From the NCBI GenBank assembly GCA_002305725.1, contig DBQM01000039.1:1-46731 (forward strand): a DNA stretch of 46,731 nucleotides. The letters are read 5' to 3'. Position numbers and translations under genes: made by a program. This document shows positions 7,066 through 14,951 of the stretch, in pieces; within the stretch, counting starts at the first letter, position 1, and the number at the start of each line of letters is the position of its first letter. The DNA is from Ruminococcus sp. UBA1394 (GTDB lineage: Bacteria; Bacillota; Clostridia; Oscillospirales; Ruminococcaceae). The notes below the pieces were generated by a model. That model ran no database searches, was not told the origin of the DNA, and saw only the letters and a program-made list of their open reading frames with translations.

Positions 7066-7765
7066 AAACGACAAGTTCATACACATTTTTACAAAGGAGC
7101 AGGGTGTTATAGAGGTTTCAGTCCGGGGCGGACAGAAAATGCTCAGCAAAAACGCCGGAGCAACTCAGCTTTACGCCTATTCCGACTTTTCAATGAGGTG
7201 CGACAGGGGAAGATACTACCTTGACAGCAGCGAACCGGTCAGGCTTTTCTATAAGATAAGGGAAAATCTTGAGGCGCTGTCGCTGGCGCAGTATATCAGC
7301 GAAGTTGTGATATACGTTACCGGTCAGCATGAACAGAAATCTGACGTCATGCGCCTGCTGCTGAATACACTTCACTTTCTTTCCGAAGGTACACGCAGCT
7401 GCGGATTTTTAAAAGCGGTTTTTGAAATGCGCTTTATGACTGAAATCGGCATGATGCCGGATATTGTCTGCTGTGCATCGTGTATGAGCTATATTGCAGA
7501 TGAAATGTATTTTGATCTTATGAGTACAAAGCTTTACTGCCGAGGCTGCATTGTTCCGACTGATGATGATACTCTTGTAAAGATACCTGCGTCAGTTGTC
7601 CATGCGCTCCGGCATATTGTTTTTGCGGACTTTGACAGACTTTTCAACTTTAAGCTGTCAGATATAAACATGAAAAAATTAGGGCGGATAACTGAAAGGT
7701 ATCTGCTTATACATTTAGGAAGAGAATTTAAAACACTGGATTTTTACAGGACATTGGGTATATAA
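7019..7765 (+). CDS. recO: DNA repair protein RecO
   Basis: This is the 248-residue RecO, which anneals DNA strands and loads RecA with RecR. The N-terminal OB fold shows RGIVLREFPVGENDKFIHIFT. The C-terminal part carries a probable zinc site with CCASC and YCRGC. The ATG at 7019 follows GAGGAAAGTGG and places the conserved block at residue 4; a start 19 codons earlier is less likely. The start lies inside the yqzL-like gene, and mutS2 begins three bases after the stop, so the genes form one transcription unit. Confidence 0.93.
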   Translation: MVTLRGIVLREFPVGENDKFIHIFTKEQGVIEVSVRGGQKMLSKNAGATQLYAYSDFSMRCDRGRYYLDSSEPVRLFYKIRENLEALSLAQYISEVVIYVTGQHEQKSDVMRLLLNTLHFLSEGTRSCGFLKAVFEMRFMTEIGMMPDIVCCASCMSYIADEMYFDLMSTKLYCRGCIVPTDDDTLVKIPASVVHALRHIVFADFDRLFNFKLSDINMKKLGRITERYLLIHLGREFKTLDFYRTLGI

Positions 7766-7767
7766 TT

Positions 7768-10143
7768 ATGAATAAATATTTTAAAACACTTGAACTACAT
7801 AAAGTACTGAAAATGCTGTCCGACATGGCGTCCAACGACAGGACAAGGCAGATGGCTCTTGAACTTGAACCATGTACGGATTACGACACAGTATGTCTTG
7901 AGATGGACAAGACCTCTCAGGCGCTTGAACTGGCGGTAAGCTTTGGTACGCCGCCTTTTTATGATATAAAGGACGTAAATGGTTCATTAAGACGTGCGGC
8001 GTCGGGGGCGAGGATTTCCCTTAAAGAACTGCTTGAAATAAAAAGTCTGCTGAATCAGATAGGCGCACTTTCTGACTGGTACTCACACTGCGAAAATACT
8101 GCAACAGAGCTTGACTACCTTTTTTTAAATCTGCGCCCCAACAAGTATTTGCAGGAAAAGCTTGACCGTTCAATTATATCGGAAGACGAAATTTCAGATG
8201 CGGCAAGTCCGGAGCTTGCGGCAATAAGGCGGAAGATAAACCGTGCCGGCTCAAAGCTGAGAGAAACTCTTGACAAAATGATACGTTCGGAATCGGTGCA
8301 GAAGTCTTTGCAGGAAAATATTGTCACCATGAGGGACGGAAGATTTGTTCTGCCTGTTAAAGCGGAGTGCAGAGGAAAAATACAGGGTCTTATCCACTCA
8401 TCATCTGCAACAGGACAGACTGTCTTTATCGAGCCGATGTCCGTTGTGGAGGCGAACAACGATATCAGAATGCTGGAGGGACAGGAACAGGAGGAAATCG
8501 AGCGCATTATTACGGAACTCTGCCGTGAGTGCGGAGAGTGCGCCGAGGAACTTATGGGCAGCTATGAGGTCTGCACAGAACTGAACCTCTACTTCGCAAA
8601 GGCTAATCTTGGTGCAAAAATGAAAGCCTGTGCTCCGGAAATCACCTGCGACGGCGTATTGCGGCTTAACAAGGCAAGACACCCCCTTATTGACATGAAA
8701 AAGGCAGTGCCAATAGATATAAGTCTGGGAGAAAAGCACAATGCTCTTATCATTACCGGTCCTAACACGGGTGGTAAGACCGTTGCGCTGAAAACTGCCG
8801 GACTGCTTTCCGCTATGGTAATGTGCGGTATGCTGATACCCGTTTCCGACGGCAGCAGCGTGTCCGTTTTCAGCCACATTCTTGCGGATATCGGGGACAA
8901 TCAAAGCATTGAACAGAGCCTTTCGACCTTCTCGTCACATACGAACAAGGTAATTGAAATTATAAAGCTTGCCGATGAAAATTCACTGGTACTCCTTGAC
9001 GAGCTTGGTTCGGGTACTGACCCTGTCGAGGGTGCGGCGCTTGCTGTTGCAATAATCGAAAGACTGAAATGCCAGGGTGCAAAGCTTATGGTTTCTACTC
9101 ACTATCAGGAGTTAAAGCTTTATGCAATCGAGGGGGAGGACGTTGAAAACGCAAGCTGCGAGTTTGACCCCGAAACCCTCCGTCCGACTTACAGGCTGAT
9201 TACCGGTTCGCCGGGAAAATCAAATGCCTTTTCCATTTCTGCGTCACTGGGTATGCCGGAGGACGTAATTGCAGAGGCAAAATCTCTGGTAAGCGAGGAG
9301 AATACCCGTTTTGAAAAGGTCGTTGCACAGCTTGAGGACGCAAGGCGTCAGCTTGACAAGCAGAACGAGGAGTTAAGACTGCTCAAAGCTGAGGCAGAAG
9401 AAAACAACCGTAAGCTGAAAGCAGAACTTGAGGAAATCGAGAAGAACAAGGAGCAGCAGCTTGAACAGGCAAGACTGAGAGCCATGAGCATTATCGAGAG
9501 CGTAAAGGCGGAATCAAACAGTCTTATGGACGAACTGGAGGCAATCAAAAAGGACAAGGACAAAAAGGATTTTGCACAGAAGTATTCCAGCATAAAAACA
9601 CGCAGCAAGCAGAGTTTTAACAAGATGTACGATACTGCAAATCCTCTTGACGAGAAGTCGGACGACGGCTACCGTCTGCCGAGAAAGCTGAAAAAGGGCG
9701 ATACTGTCCTTGTGCGTGATATTGACAAAAAGGGTACTGTCTGCTCAGAACCGGACGAAAACGGAAACGTCTATGTCCAGATGGGTATTATGAAAACAAA
9801 GGTATCCGTTATGCAGCTGAAACTTGTGGAGGAGCAGAAGGTTACCTATAAGAGCAAGCCGGTGTCCACACGCAATATCAAGAGCAAAATGGAACGCAAG
9901 GGCACAATGGAGCTTGACATAAGAGGAAAAGCGGCTGACGAGGGCGTTTACGAAATGGAGGCATTTATTGACAGCGCAGTACTTTCCGGAATTTCTATGG
10001 TGACCATTATCCACGGCAAAGGTACGGGCGTACTTCGTGCGGCGGTTCAGCAGAGGTTGAAGTCAATGAAACAGGTGAAAAGCTTCCGTTCGGGACTTTA
10101 TGGCGAGGGTGAGAATGGGGTTACTATTGTGGAATTGAAATGA
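7768..10143 (+). CDS. mutS2: Endonuclease MutS2
   Basis: At 791 residues it has full MutS2 length. In order: core helical clamp, ATPase with Walker A GPNTGGKT and the LLDELGSGTDP Walker B, a long Glu/Lys-rich coiled coil (about 515-610), a KOW-like segment, and the C-terminal Smr nuclease domain with LDIRGK and HGKGTGVLR. MutS2 suppresses recombination and, in Bacillus, can split collided ribosomes. It has no mismatch-recognition domain. The following gene starts within its stop codon. Confidence 0.95.
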   Translation: MNKYFKTLELHKVLKMLSDMASNDRTRQMALELEPCTDYDTVCLEMDKTSQALELAVSFGTPPFYDIKDVNGSLRRAASGARISLKELLEIKSLLNQIGALSDWYSHCENTATELDYLFLNLRPNKYLQEKLDRSIISEDEISDAASPELAAIRRKINRAGSKLRETLDKMIRSESVQKSLQENIVTMRDGRFVLPVKAECRGKIQGLIHSSSATGQTVFIEPMSVVEANNDIRMLEGQEQEEIERIITELCRECGECAEELMGSYEVCTELNLYFAKANLGAKMKACAPEITCDGVLRLNKARHPLIDMKKAVPIDISLGEKHNALIITGPNTGGKTVALKTAGLLSAMVMCGMLIPVSDGSSVSVFSHILADIGDNQSIEQSLSTFSSHTNKVIEIIKLADENSLVLLDELGSGTDPVEGAALAVAIIERLKCQGAKLMVSTHYQELKLYAIEGEDVENASCEFDPETLRPTYRLITGSPGKSNAFSISASLGMPEDVIAEAKSLVSEENTRFEKVVAQLEDARRQLDKQNEELRLLKAEAEENNRKLKAELEEIEKNKEQQLEQARLRAMSIIESVKAESNSLMDELEAIKKDKDKKDFAQKYSSIKTRSKQSFNKMYDTANPLDEKSDDGYRLPRKLKKGDTVLVRDIDKKGTVCSEPDENGNVYVQMGIMKTKVSVMQLKLVEEQKVTYKSKPVSTRNIKSKMERKGTMELDIRGKAADEGVYEMEAFIDSAVLSGISMVTIIHGKGTGVLRAAVQQRLKSMKQVKSFRSGLYGEGENGVTIVELK

Positions 10144-10826
10144 AGAATAACAAAAAGCGGAAAAATCAGCTTAAAAACCGTCAGAAGATAAAAAGCCGCA
10201 ACGCTGTTAAGCGTGATGTTACGGAAAAAGCGATTGAAAAAGTCAGGTTAAGTCTGAAAATTGTCAATATTGTGCTGATAATCATCATTTTATGGTCTGC
10301 TCTTATGTTTTCAAGAGCAAATGTTTATCTTAACCAAAACTGCTGGAAACAGAAAACAATTACCTTTGATTCATACTATTATGTTCCGGATATGAGTGTA
10401 AGAGGCATTCCTTGCGGAGATTTTTATATTATAACAGACAGTGAAAATCATGAATGGCGGATAGATGTATGGTCTGGCGATTTTGATGAAGAACTGTTTT
10501 TGAATGATGTTCAGAAAGGCGACAGCCTTGAAATCAGATACTATAACTTGCTCGTCGATAAAATGATTGTAACACTTGAAAGTGACAGTCATGTATATCA
10601 GAGTCTGGAGAATGCTGAAAAGTATGGCAAAAGGCAAACTAAAGCTGATATTGTACTTGGGCTGATACCGATGCCGTTTTTTCTGATTGGATTGTTTCTT
10701 GATGTGAAATACTTTTTGAGATACCGAAAATTAAAATCCCAGCTGGTGTTATATCAGAAAAGATATGAGGATTATATTTGCAATGAGGATAATGGAGGAG
10801 AACAATGCACACCAACGAAGAAATAA
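10140..10826 (+). CDS. Hypothetical membrane protein with two TM segments
   Basis: I do not recognise a family with confidence. The 228-residue protein starts with a strongly basic cytoplasmic segment (1-34), then a membrane helix (about 39-57), an extracytoplasmic beta-rich domain of about 105 residues, a second helix (about 168-190), and a short basic and acidic tail. The layout resembles DUF3592-type proteins, but the match is weak. It overlaps the mutS2 stop by four bases and the next gene by 22, so translation is probably coupled to both. Confidence 0.65.
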   Translation: MKNNKKRKNQLKNRQKIKSRNAVKRDVTEKAIEKVRLSLKIVNIVLIIIILWSALMFSRANVYLNQNCWKQKTITFDSYYYVPDMSVRGIPCGDFYIITDSENHEWRIDVWSGDFDEELFLNDVQKGDSLEIRYYNLLVDKMIVTLESDSHVYQSLENAEKYGKRQTKADIVLGLIPMPFFLIGLFLDVKYFLRYRKLKSQLVLYQKRYEDYICNEDNGGEQCTPTKK

Positions 10827-11767
10827 TCTGCCAGGCGGAAATTGACTGCAAAACGAGTAGATTTCCCATTCTTACATTTATAACAGGAATATTTATTGCA
10901 TTTATTGCAGACCAGTTTATGATTTTAAAAGGTTTTCAGTATTGCTGGTTTGGATGGGAGGATTTTGACATCTGGGAAAGGGAGCTTTATGTATTTTATC
11001 TGTTTAAAATACCAATAGTCATGAAAGATATAAACAACGGAAAACTTGACTTTAGTATTTTCGGAATAATACTTTCTGTTGTTTCTCTGACATTCATTAT
11101 TGCCTTTCCGATTATTGTTTCACGTATCAAAAAGCATAACAGCAAAAGCAGTTTTCTTTATCTGACGGCAGACTGTGTTTACGGATTCAGAAAAACTATG
11201 TTCAGAAAAAAGGCTGTGCAGATAAAGCTTGAAAATCTGAGTGATATATTTTCCTATTCGGGTGTAAGGGATAGTACTAAAAAGGTTGAAACCCTGTACA
11301 TATCCTATGAAGGCGGCGAAATTACATTCCGCAATGTGAAAAATGCACAGGAATTTGTCGAGGCAGTAAGGAACACAGCCGACAGAAAAATGCATATTGA
11401 ACATATTGCGATGTATGTAAATGACATTGAAACTGAAAAAGCCTTTTTTGAAAAGTATTTCGGCGGGAAATCCGGCGATATGTACCACAATCAGAAAACC
11501 GGATTCCGCTCATACTTTCTGACCTTTGAAAACGGCGCACGGCTTGAACTAATGAACCGTGCCGATATATCCGGAAAGTCCGGTAACAGCATTGGCTATG
11601 CCCATATCGCTTTCAGCCTTGGCAGCAGGGAAAGGGTTGACCAGCTGACGCAGTGGCTGAAAAATGACGGTTTTGAAGTTATAAGCGGTCCGAGAGTTAC
11701 CGGTGACGGATACTATGAAAGCTGTGTTCTTGACGGCGAGGGGAATGCTGTTGAACTGACTGAATAA
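10805..11767 (+). CDS. Membrane PH-like domain fused to a VOC (glyoxalase-fold) domain
   Basis: The 320-residue protein has two parts. Residues 1-195 hold two membrane regions (about 18-38 and 82-105), then a PH-like beta domain (SFLYLTADCVYGFRK onward). Residues 199-320 are a complete VOC-superfamily domain: MHIEHIAMYVNDIETEKAFF, GFRSYFLTFENGARLELM, and the closing SCVLDGEGNAVELTE. Metal-ligand positions (His near 201, Glu near the LELM strand, Glu at the end) are plausible. The start follows GGAGGAG. The substrate is unknown. Internal Met199 lies at the junction, as expected if two ancestral genes had merged. Confidence 0.75.
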   Translation: MHTNEEIICQAEIDCKTSRFPILTFITGIFIAFIADQFMILKGFQYCWFGWEDFDIWERELYVFYLFKIPIVMKDINNGKLDFSIFGIILSVVSLTFIIAFPIIVSRIKKHNSKSSFLYLTADCVYGFRKTMFRKKAVQIKLENLSDIFSYSGVRDSTKKVETLYISYEGGEITFRNVKNAQEFVEAVRNTADRKMHIEHIAMYVNDIETEKAFFEKYFGGKSGDMYHNQKTGFRSYFLTFENGARLELMNRADISGKSGNSIGYAHIAFSLGSRERVDQLTQWLKNDGFEVISGPRVTGDGYYESCVLDGEGNAVELTE

Positions 11768-11791
11768 AAATAAATTTTTCCCAAAAAACAC

Positions 11792-11820
11792 TTGACAAAT
11801 CAAAAAAAATATTATATTAT
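11792..11820 (+). promoter_or_regulatory. Promoter of the leuA T-box transcript
   Basis: TTGACA (11792-11797) and TATTAT (11815-11820) are 17 bases apart; transcription would start just before the T-box stem I. Confidence 0.85.
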
Positions 11821-11829
11821 ATAAGTACA

Positions 11830-12092
11830 ACTAAATGCGATGATGGGAAATAAAGCCGCAGATGGATTTTCAGAGAGCTGCTGTGTGGTGCAAAGCAGTA
11901 TTCCTGACCGGTCATAACTCCTCCCTGAGCAGTTCGCTGAACGCTTTTTGCAATTAGGCGCAAACGGGTTCTCCCGTTACAGAGATACGCATTGACTGAT
12001 GCGGCAGAGTGGGTGCTTTATGCACCAAAAAGAGTGGTACCGTGGAGTTTTACGCTTCACCTCTTTATAATTTAAGAGGTGGAGCTTTTTTG
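11830..12092 (+). promoter_or_regulatory. T-box riboswitch, Leu specifier CTC
   Basis: The leader has the T-box hallmark AGAGTGGTACCGTGGA (12031-12046), an AGAGAG(C)TGCTG region in stem I, and a stem I base GCGA/TCGC (11837-11840 with 11934-11937). The specifier codon is read as CTC (Leu) at 11918-11920, consistent with the downstream leuA. Uncharged tRNA-Leu would bind the codon and the T-box loop and stabilise the antiterminator, allowing leuA transcription during leucine shortage. The codon choice is by eye. Confidence 0.93.
12054..12092 (+). terminator. T-box attenuator terminator
   Basis: GCTTCACCTC (12054-12063) pairs with GAGGTGGAGC (12076-12085, one G-T pair), followed by six T. It competes with the T-box antiterminator. 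Confidence 0.92.
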
Positions 12093-12129
12093 TTGCATCT
12101 CTGAAATATTTTTGAAAGGAAGATGTATT

Positions 12130-13788
12130 ATGAAAAATTTTGAAAAGTACACAAGACAGTATTTTCCGGTGAAAAATCCTCCGATGAAGTGGGCGCAGAA
12201 GGATTACATAGACCATGCCCCGATCTGGTGCAGCGTTGACCTGAGAGACGGCAACCAGGCACTCATCAATCCAATGACGCTGGAGGAAAAGCTGGAATTC
12301 TTTAAATATCTGGTTAAAATCGGATTCAAGGAAATTGAGGTCGGTTTTCCGGCTGCATCTGAAACTGAATATGAATTCTGCCGTGCATTGATTGAGCAGA
12401 ACCTGATTCCTGACGATGTTACAATTCAGGTGCTGACACAGTCAAGAGAACACATTATCAAGAAAACCTTTGAGGCACTGGACGGTGCTAAAAATGTTAT
12501 CGTTCACCTCTACAACTCAACTTCCGTTTCACAGCGTGAACAGGTTTTCAGAAAGAGCAAGGAAGAAATCATTGACATCGCCGTTATGGGTGCAAAGTTG
12601 TGCAAGCAGTACAGAGAAAAGGCAAAGGGCAACTACCGCTTTGAGTATTCTCCGGAAAGCTTTACAGGTACAGAGCCGGAATTTGCTCTGGAGATATGCA
12701 ATGAGGTTATCAAAATCTGGGAGCCGACTGCTGACGACAAGGTGGTTATCAATCTGCCGGTTACGGTTTCACACTCAATGCCTCATGTTTACGCAAACCA
12801 GGTTGAGTATATGTGTGACAACCTGCTGAACCGTGAAAATATCATCGTTTCACTCCACCCTCACAACGACAGAGGCTGTGCCGTTGCAGACAGCGAAATG
12901 GGACTGCTTGCCGGTGCGGACAGAATTGAGGGTACTCTCTTCGGAAACGGTGAGAGAACAGGTAACGTTGATATCGTAACTCTGGGCATGAATATGTTTT
13001 CACAGGGTGTTGACCCCGAACTGAACTTTGAGAATATGCCGGAAATTACTGAACTCTACGAGAGAATCACAGGCATGAGAGTTTACGAGCGTCAGCCTTA
13101 CAGCGGTCAGCTGGTATTTGCGGCATTCAGCGGTTCACATCAGGACGCTATTGCCAAAGGCATGAAATGGCGTCAGGAGAAAAACTGCGAACACTGGACA
13201 GTACCTTATCTCCCTATCGACCCACAGGACGTAGGCAGAGTTTACGAAACAGATGTAATCAGAATCAACAGCCAGTCCGGAAAGGGCGGTATCGGTTATA
13301 TTCTGGAACAGCAGTTCGGTATTGTAATGCCGCAGAAAATGAGAGAGCCTTTCGGTTATCTGGTAAAGCACGTTTCTGATAATGCACACAGAGAACTGAT
13401 GCCTTCTGAGGTATATGATATATTTAAGGATACATTTATTAACAAGCAGTCGCCGGTTGTACTCAAAGAGGCACATTACGTTCAGCAGGACGGCATACAG
13501 GCAGATGTTACCATTGAGTATAACGGCAAGGTCATGAATGAAAAGGCACACGGCAACGGCAGACTTAACGCAGTCAGCAAGGCGGTCATGAAAATGCTGG
13601 GAATAAAGTATGACCTGCACACATATACCGAGCACGCAATGGAACAAGGCGACACTTCAAAGGCTGTTTCCTATGTGGGAATAAGCAATGACGGCAAAAA
13701 TTACTGGGGTGTCGGAATTGAAACAGATATCATTGATTCGTCACTCAAAGCACTTTTCAGCGCTGTTAATAATATGATAACAGACTAA
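12130..13788 (+). CDS. leuA: 2-isopropylmalate synthase
   Basis: LeuA condenses acetyl-CoA with 2-oxoisovalerate, the first step of leucine synthesis. The 552-residue protein is the long form: a DRE-TIM barrel with CSVDLRDGNQAL at the N-terminus and the metal-binding SLHPHNDRG segment, then a C-terminal regulatory (LeuA dimer) domain which normally gives feedback inhibition by leucine. The ATG at 12130 follows AAAGGAAG; an in-frame ATG at 12079 lies in the attenuator and is rejected. No leuBCD genes follow, so leuA stands alone under its T-box. Confidence 0.95.
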   Translation: MKNFEKYTRQYFPVKNPPMKWAQKDYIDHAPIWCSVDLRDGNQALINPMTLEEKLEFFKYLVKIGFKEIEVGFPAASETEYEFCRALIEQNLIPDDVTIQVLTQSREHIIKKTFEALDGAKNVIVHLYNSTSVSQREQVFRKSKEEIIDIAVMGAKLCKQYREKAKGNYRFEYSPESFTGTEPEFALEICNEVIKIWEPTADDKVVINLPVTVSHSMPHVYANQVEYMCDNLLNRENIIVSLHPHNDRGCAVADSEMGLLAGADRIEGTLFGNGERTGNVDIVTLGMNMFSQGVDPELNFENMPEITELYERITGMRVYERQPYSGQLVFAAFSGSHQDAIAKGMKWRQEKNCEHWTVPYLPIDPQDVGRVYETDVIRINSQSGKGGIGYILEQQFGIVMPQKMREPFGYLVKHVSDNAHRELMPSEVYDIFKDTFINKQSPVVLKEAHYVQQDGIQADVTIEYNGKVMNEKAHGNGRLNAVSKAVMKMLGIKYDLHTYTEHAMEQGDTSKAVSYVGISNDGKNYWGVGIETDIIDSSLKALFSAVNNMITD

Positions 13789-13816
13789 TTTTCAGTTAAT
13801 TGTCACAAAAGCAGGG

Positions 13817-13845
13817 TTGACATTGTTAATATTTAAGTGTATAAT
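13817..13845 (+). promoter_or_regulatory. Promoter of the cohesin-like lipoprotein gene
   Basis: TTGACA (13817-13822) and TATAAT (13840-13845) are 17 bases apart, a consensus promoter 47 bases before the start codon. Confidence 0.9.
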
Positions 13846-13892
13846 GAATTTATAGGTATGAATTATATTATATGACTAAAGGAGTATTCAAA

Positions 13893-14846
13893 ATGTTGAA
13901 CATAAAGAAAAAAATCATTGCAATTGCTGTTGTATGTGCAATGGCAATGTCTATGGCAGCTTGTTCAGACAAAAAAGATGGTACTAATGATACCGGAATA
14001 AAAACTGCTACTCTTTCTTCTGAAGAAGCAGAGCAGTTAAGGGAAGTTGACCTTGAAATTTCCGAATTTATCCCTCCGACAGATACTGAACAGGATCCGG
14101 TTGAGCAGGGAGGAGATTCTTCGTCCGGCAGCTCAGATTCAGACGGACAGTCAGGCGCACAGTCTGGCGCACAGTCAGGCGATAATTCGGAAATTGACCA
14201 GTCTTCCTTTGATCCGGAACAGGTCATGAATGAAACTGATATGGTTATCGTTCCTGGCAATGAAGATCCTGACAGCAGCAGTGTCGATAACAACAATAAC
14301 AATAATAACAACAACAGTAACAATAACAACAATAATAACAACAGCAACAATAACAACAATAGTAACAGCAATGAAAATAACAACAGCAATTCAGAGGACG
14401 TTATTAAGGGTACCAAGAAAATTCAGCAGGCTTTCTGGATGAATCTTTCAGGAGATTATGTGTTTGACGGTGAATTTATTACTGCCACATTCAAAATCAA
14501 GGAAACAACAGCTGATGGCAAATATCCTATTACAATTGACTGGCTTGATTTTTCAAATATAAGCGCTGTAACTGTTGATGCAACAGGCATAAACGGTTCA
14601 GTTGTAGTCGGCGGAGAGGCAACTGCCAACACATTTAAAAATGACGGTTCATTTGAAGTAATGGCAGACAATGTCAGCGGTAAAGCCGGTGATACTGTTA
14701 CAGTTTCAATCAGATTCAATAAGAATCCAGGAATTTGTGCAAGCGTTTTGAGATTCGGTTATGACAGCGATGCTCTGGAATATGTTAGCGGCGGAAAGGG
14801 CGCTGACTTTATCGAAGCTATAAAAACTCAGAATCTTAATAATTAA
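13893..14846 (+). CDS. Lipoprotein with poly-Asn linker and cohesin-like sequence in reversed half order
   Basis: The 317-residue protein begins with a lipoprotein signal (basic MLNIKKK, hydrophobic core, lipobox MAAC with Cys24), so it should be anchored to the outer face of the membrane. A Ser/Gly/Gln-rich stretch with repeated GAQS follows, then a nearly pure Asn run with some Ser (about 131-167). Residues 172-246 look like the C-terminal half of a cohesin (DGEFITATFKIKETTADGKY then GSVVVGG), and residues 254-305 like the N-terminal half (SGKAGDTVTVSIRF, then FGYDSDALEYVSGGKG). A normal cohesin has the opposite order. The start follows GGAG; an earlier ATG at 13872 lacks a ribosome site. 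It faces a dockerin-bearing cellulase gene, suggesting a role in docking enzymes at the cell surface, which is inference. Confidence 0.7.
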   Translation: MLNIKKKIIAIAVVCAMAMSMAACSDKKDGTNDTGIKTATLSSEEAEQLREVDLEISEFIPPTDTEQDPVEQGGDSSSGSSDSDGQSGAQSGAQSGDNSEIDQSSFDPEQVMNETDMVIVPGNEDPDSSSVDNNNNNNNNNSNNNNNNNNSNNNNNSNSNENNNSNSEDVIKGTKKIQQAFWMNLSGDYVFDGEFITATFKIKETTADGKYPITIDWLDFSNISAVTVDATGINGSVVVGGEATANTFKNDGSFEVMADNVSGKAGDTVTVSIRFNKNPGICASVLRFGYDSDALEYVSGGKGADFIEAIKTQNLNN

Positions 14847-14859
14847 TCAGTATTTTCCA

Positions 14860-14889
14860 AAAAATCCTCTGAATTTTCAGAGGATTTTT
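14860..14889 (+). terminator. Terminator of the lipoprotein gene
   Basis: AATCCTCTGAA pairs with TTCAGAGGATT across a two-base loop and is flanked by A and T runs, so it may work in both directions. Confidence 0.85.
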
Positions 14890-14903
14890 GTTTTGCCTGT
14901 AAA

Positions 14904-14939
14904 AAAACTGTGAGAACAATTTAATGTTCCCACAGTTTT
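14904..14939 (-). terminator. Terminator of the GH5 cellulase gene
   Basis: AAAACTGTG-GAAC pairs with GTTC-CACAGTTTT around an AATTTAAT loop; on the minus strand the stem ends in a T-rich run. Confidence 0.8.
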
Positions 14940-14951
14940 GTTGTTATTAAA

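Noticed and set aside
8401..8904. Minus-strand frames inside mutS2
   Set aside because: Antisense shadows of a clear gene, without ribosome sites or recognisable domains.
12079..12129. Upstream ATG for leuA at 12079
   Set aside because: It lies in the attenuator stem and T-run and adds residues not found in LeuA; the ATG at 12130 has a Shine-Dalgarno sequence.
13868..14416. Minus-strand frame with a long poly-leucine run
   Set aside because: It is the mirror of the AAC/AAT repeat encoding the poly-Asn linker; no ribosome site, and the plus-strand gene has signal peptide, promoter and terminator.
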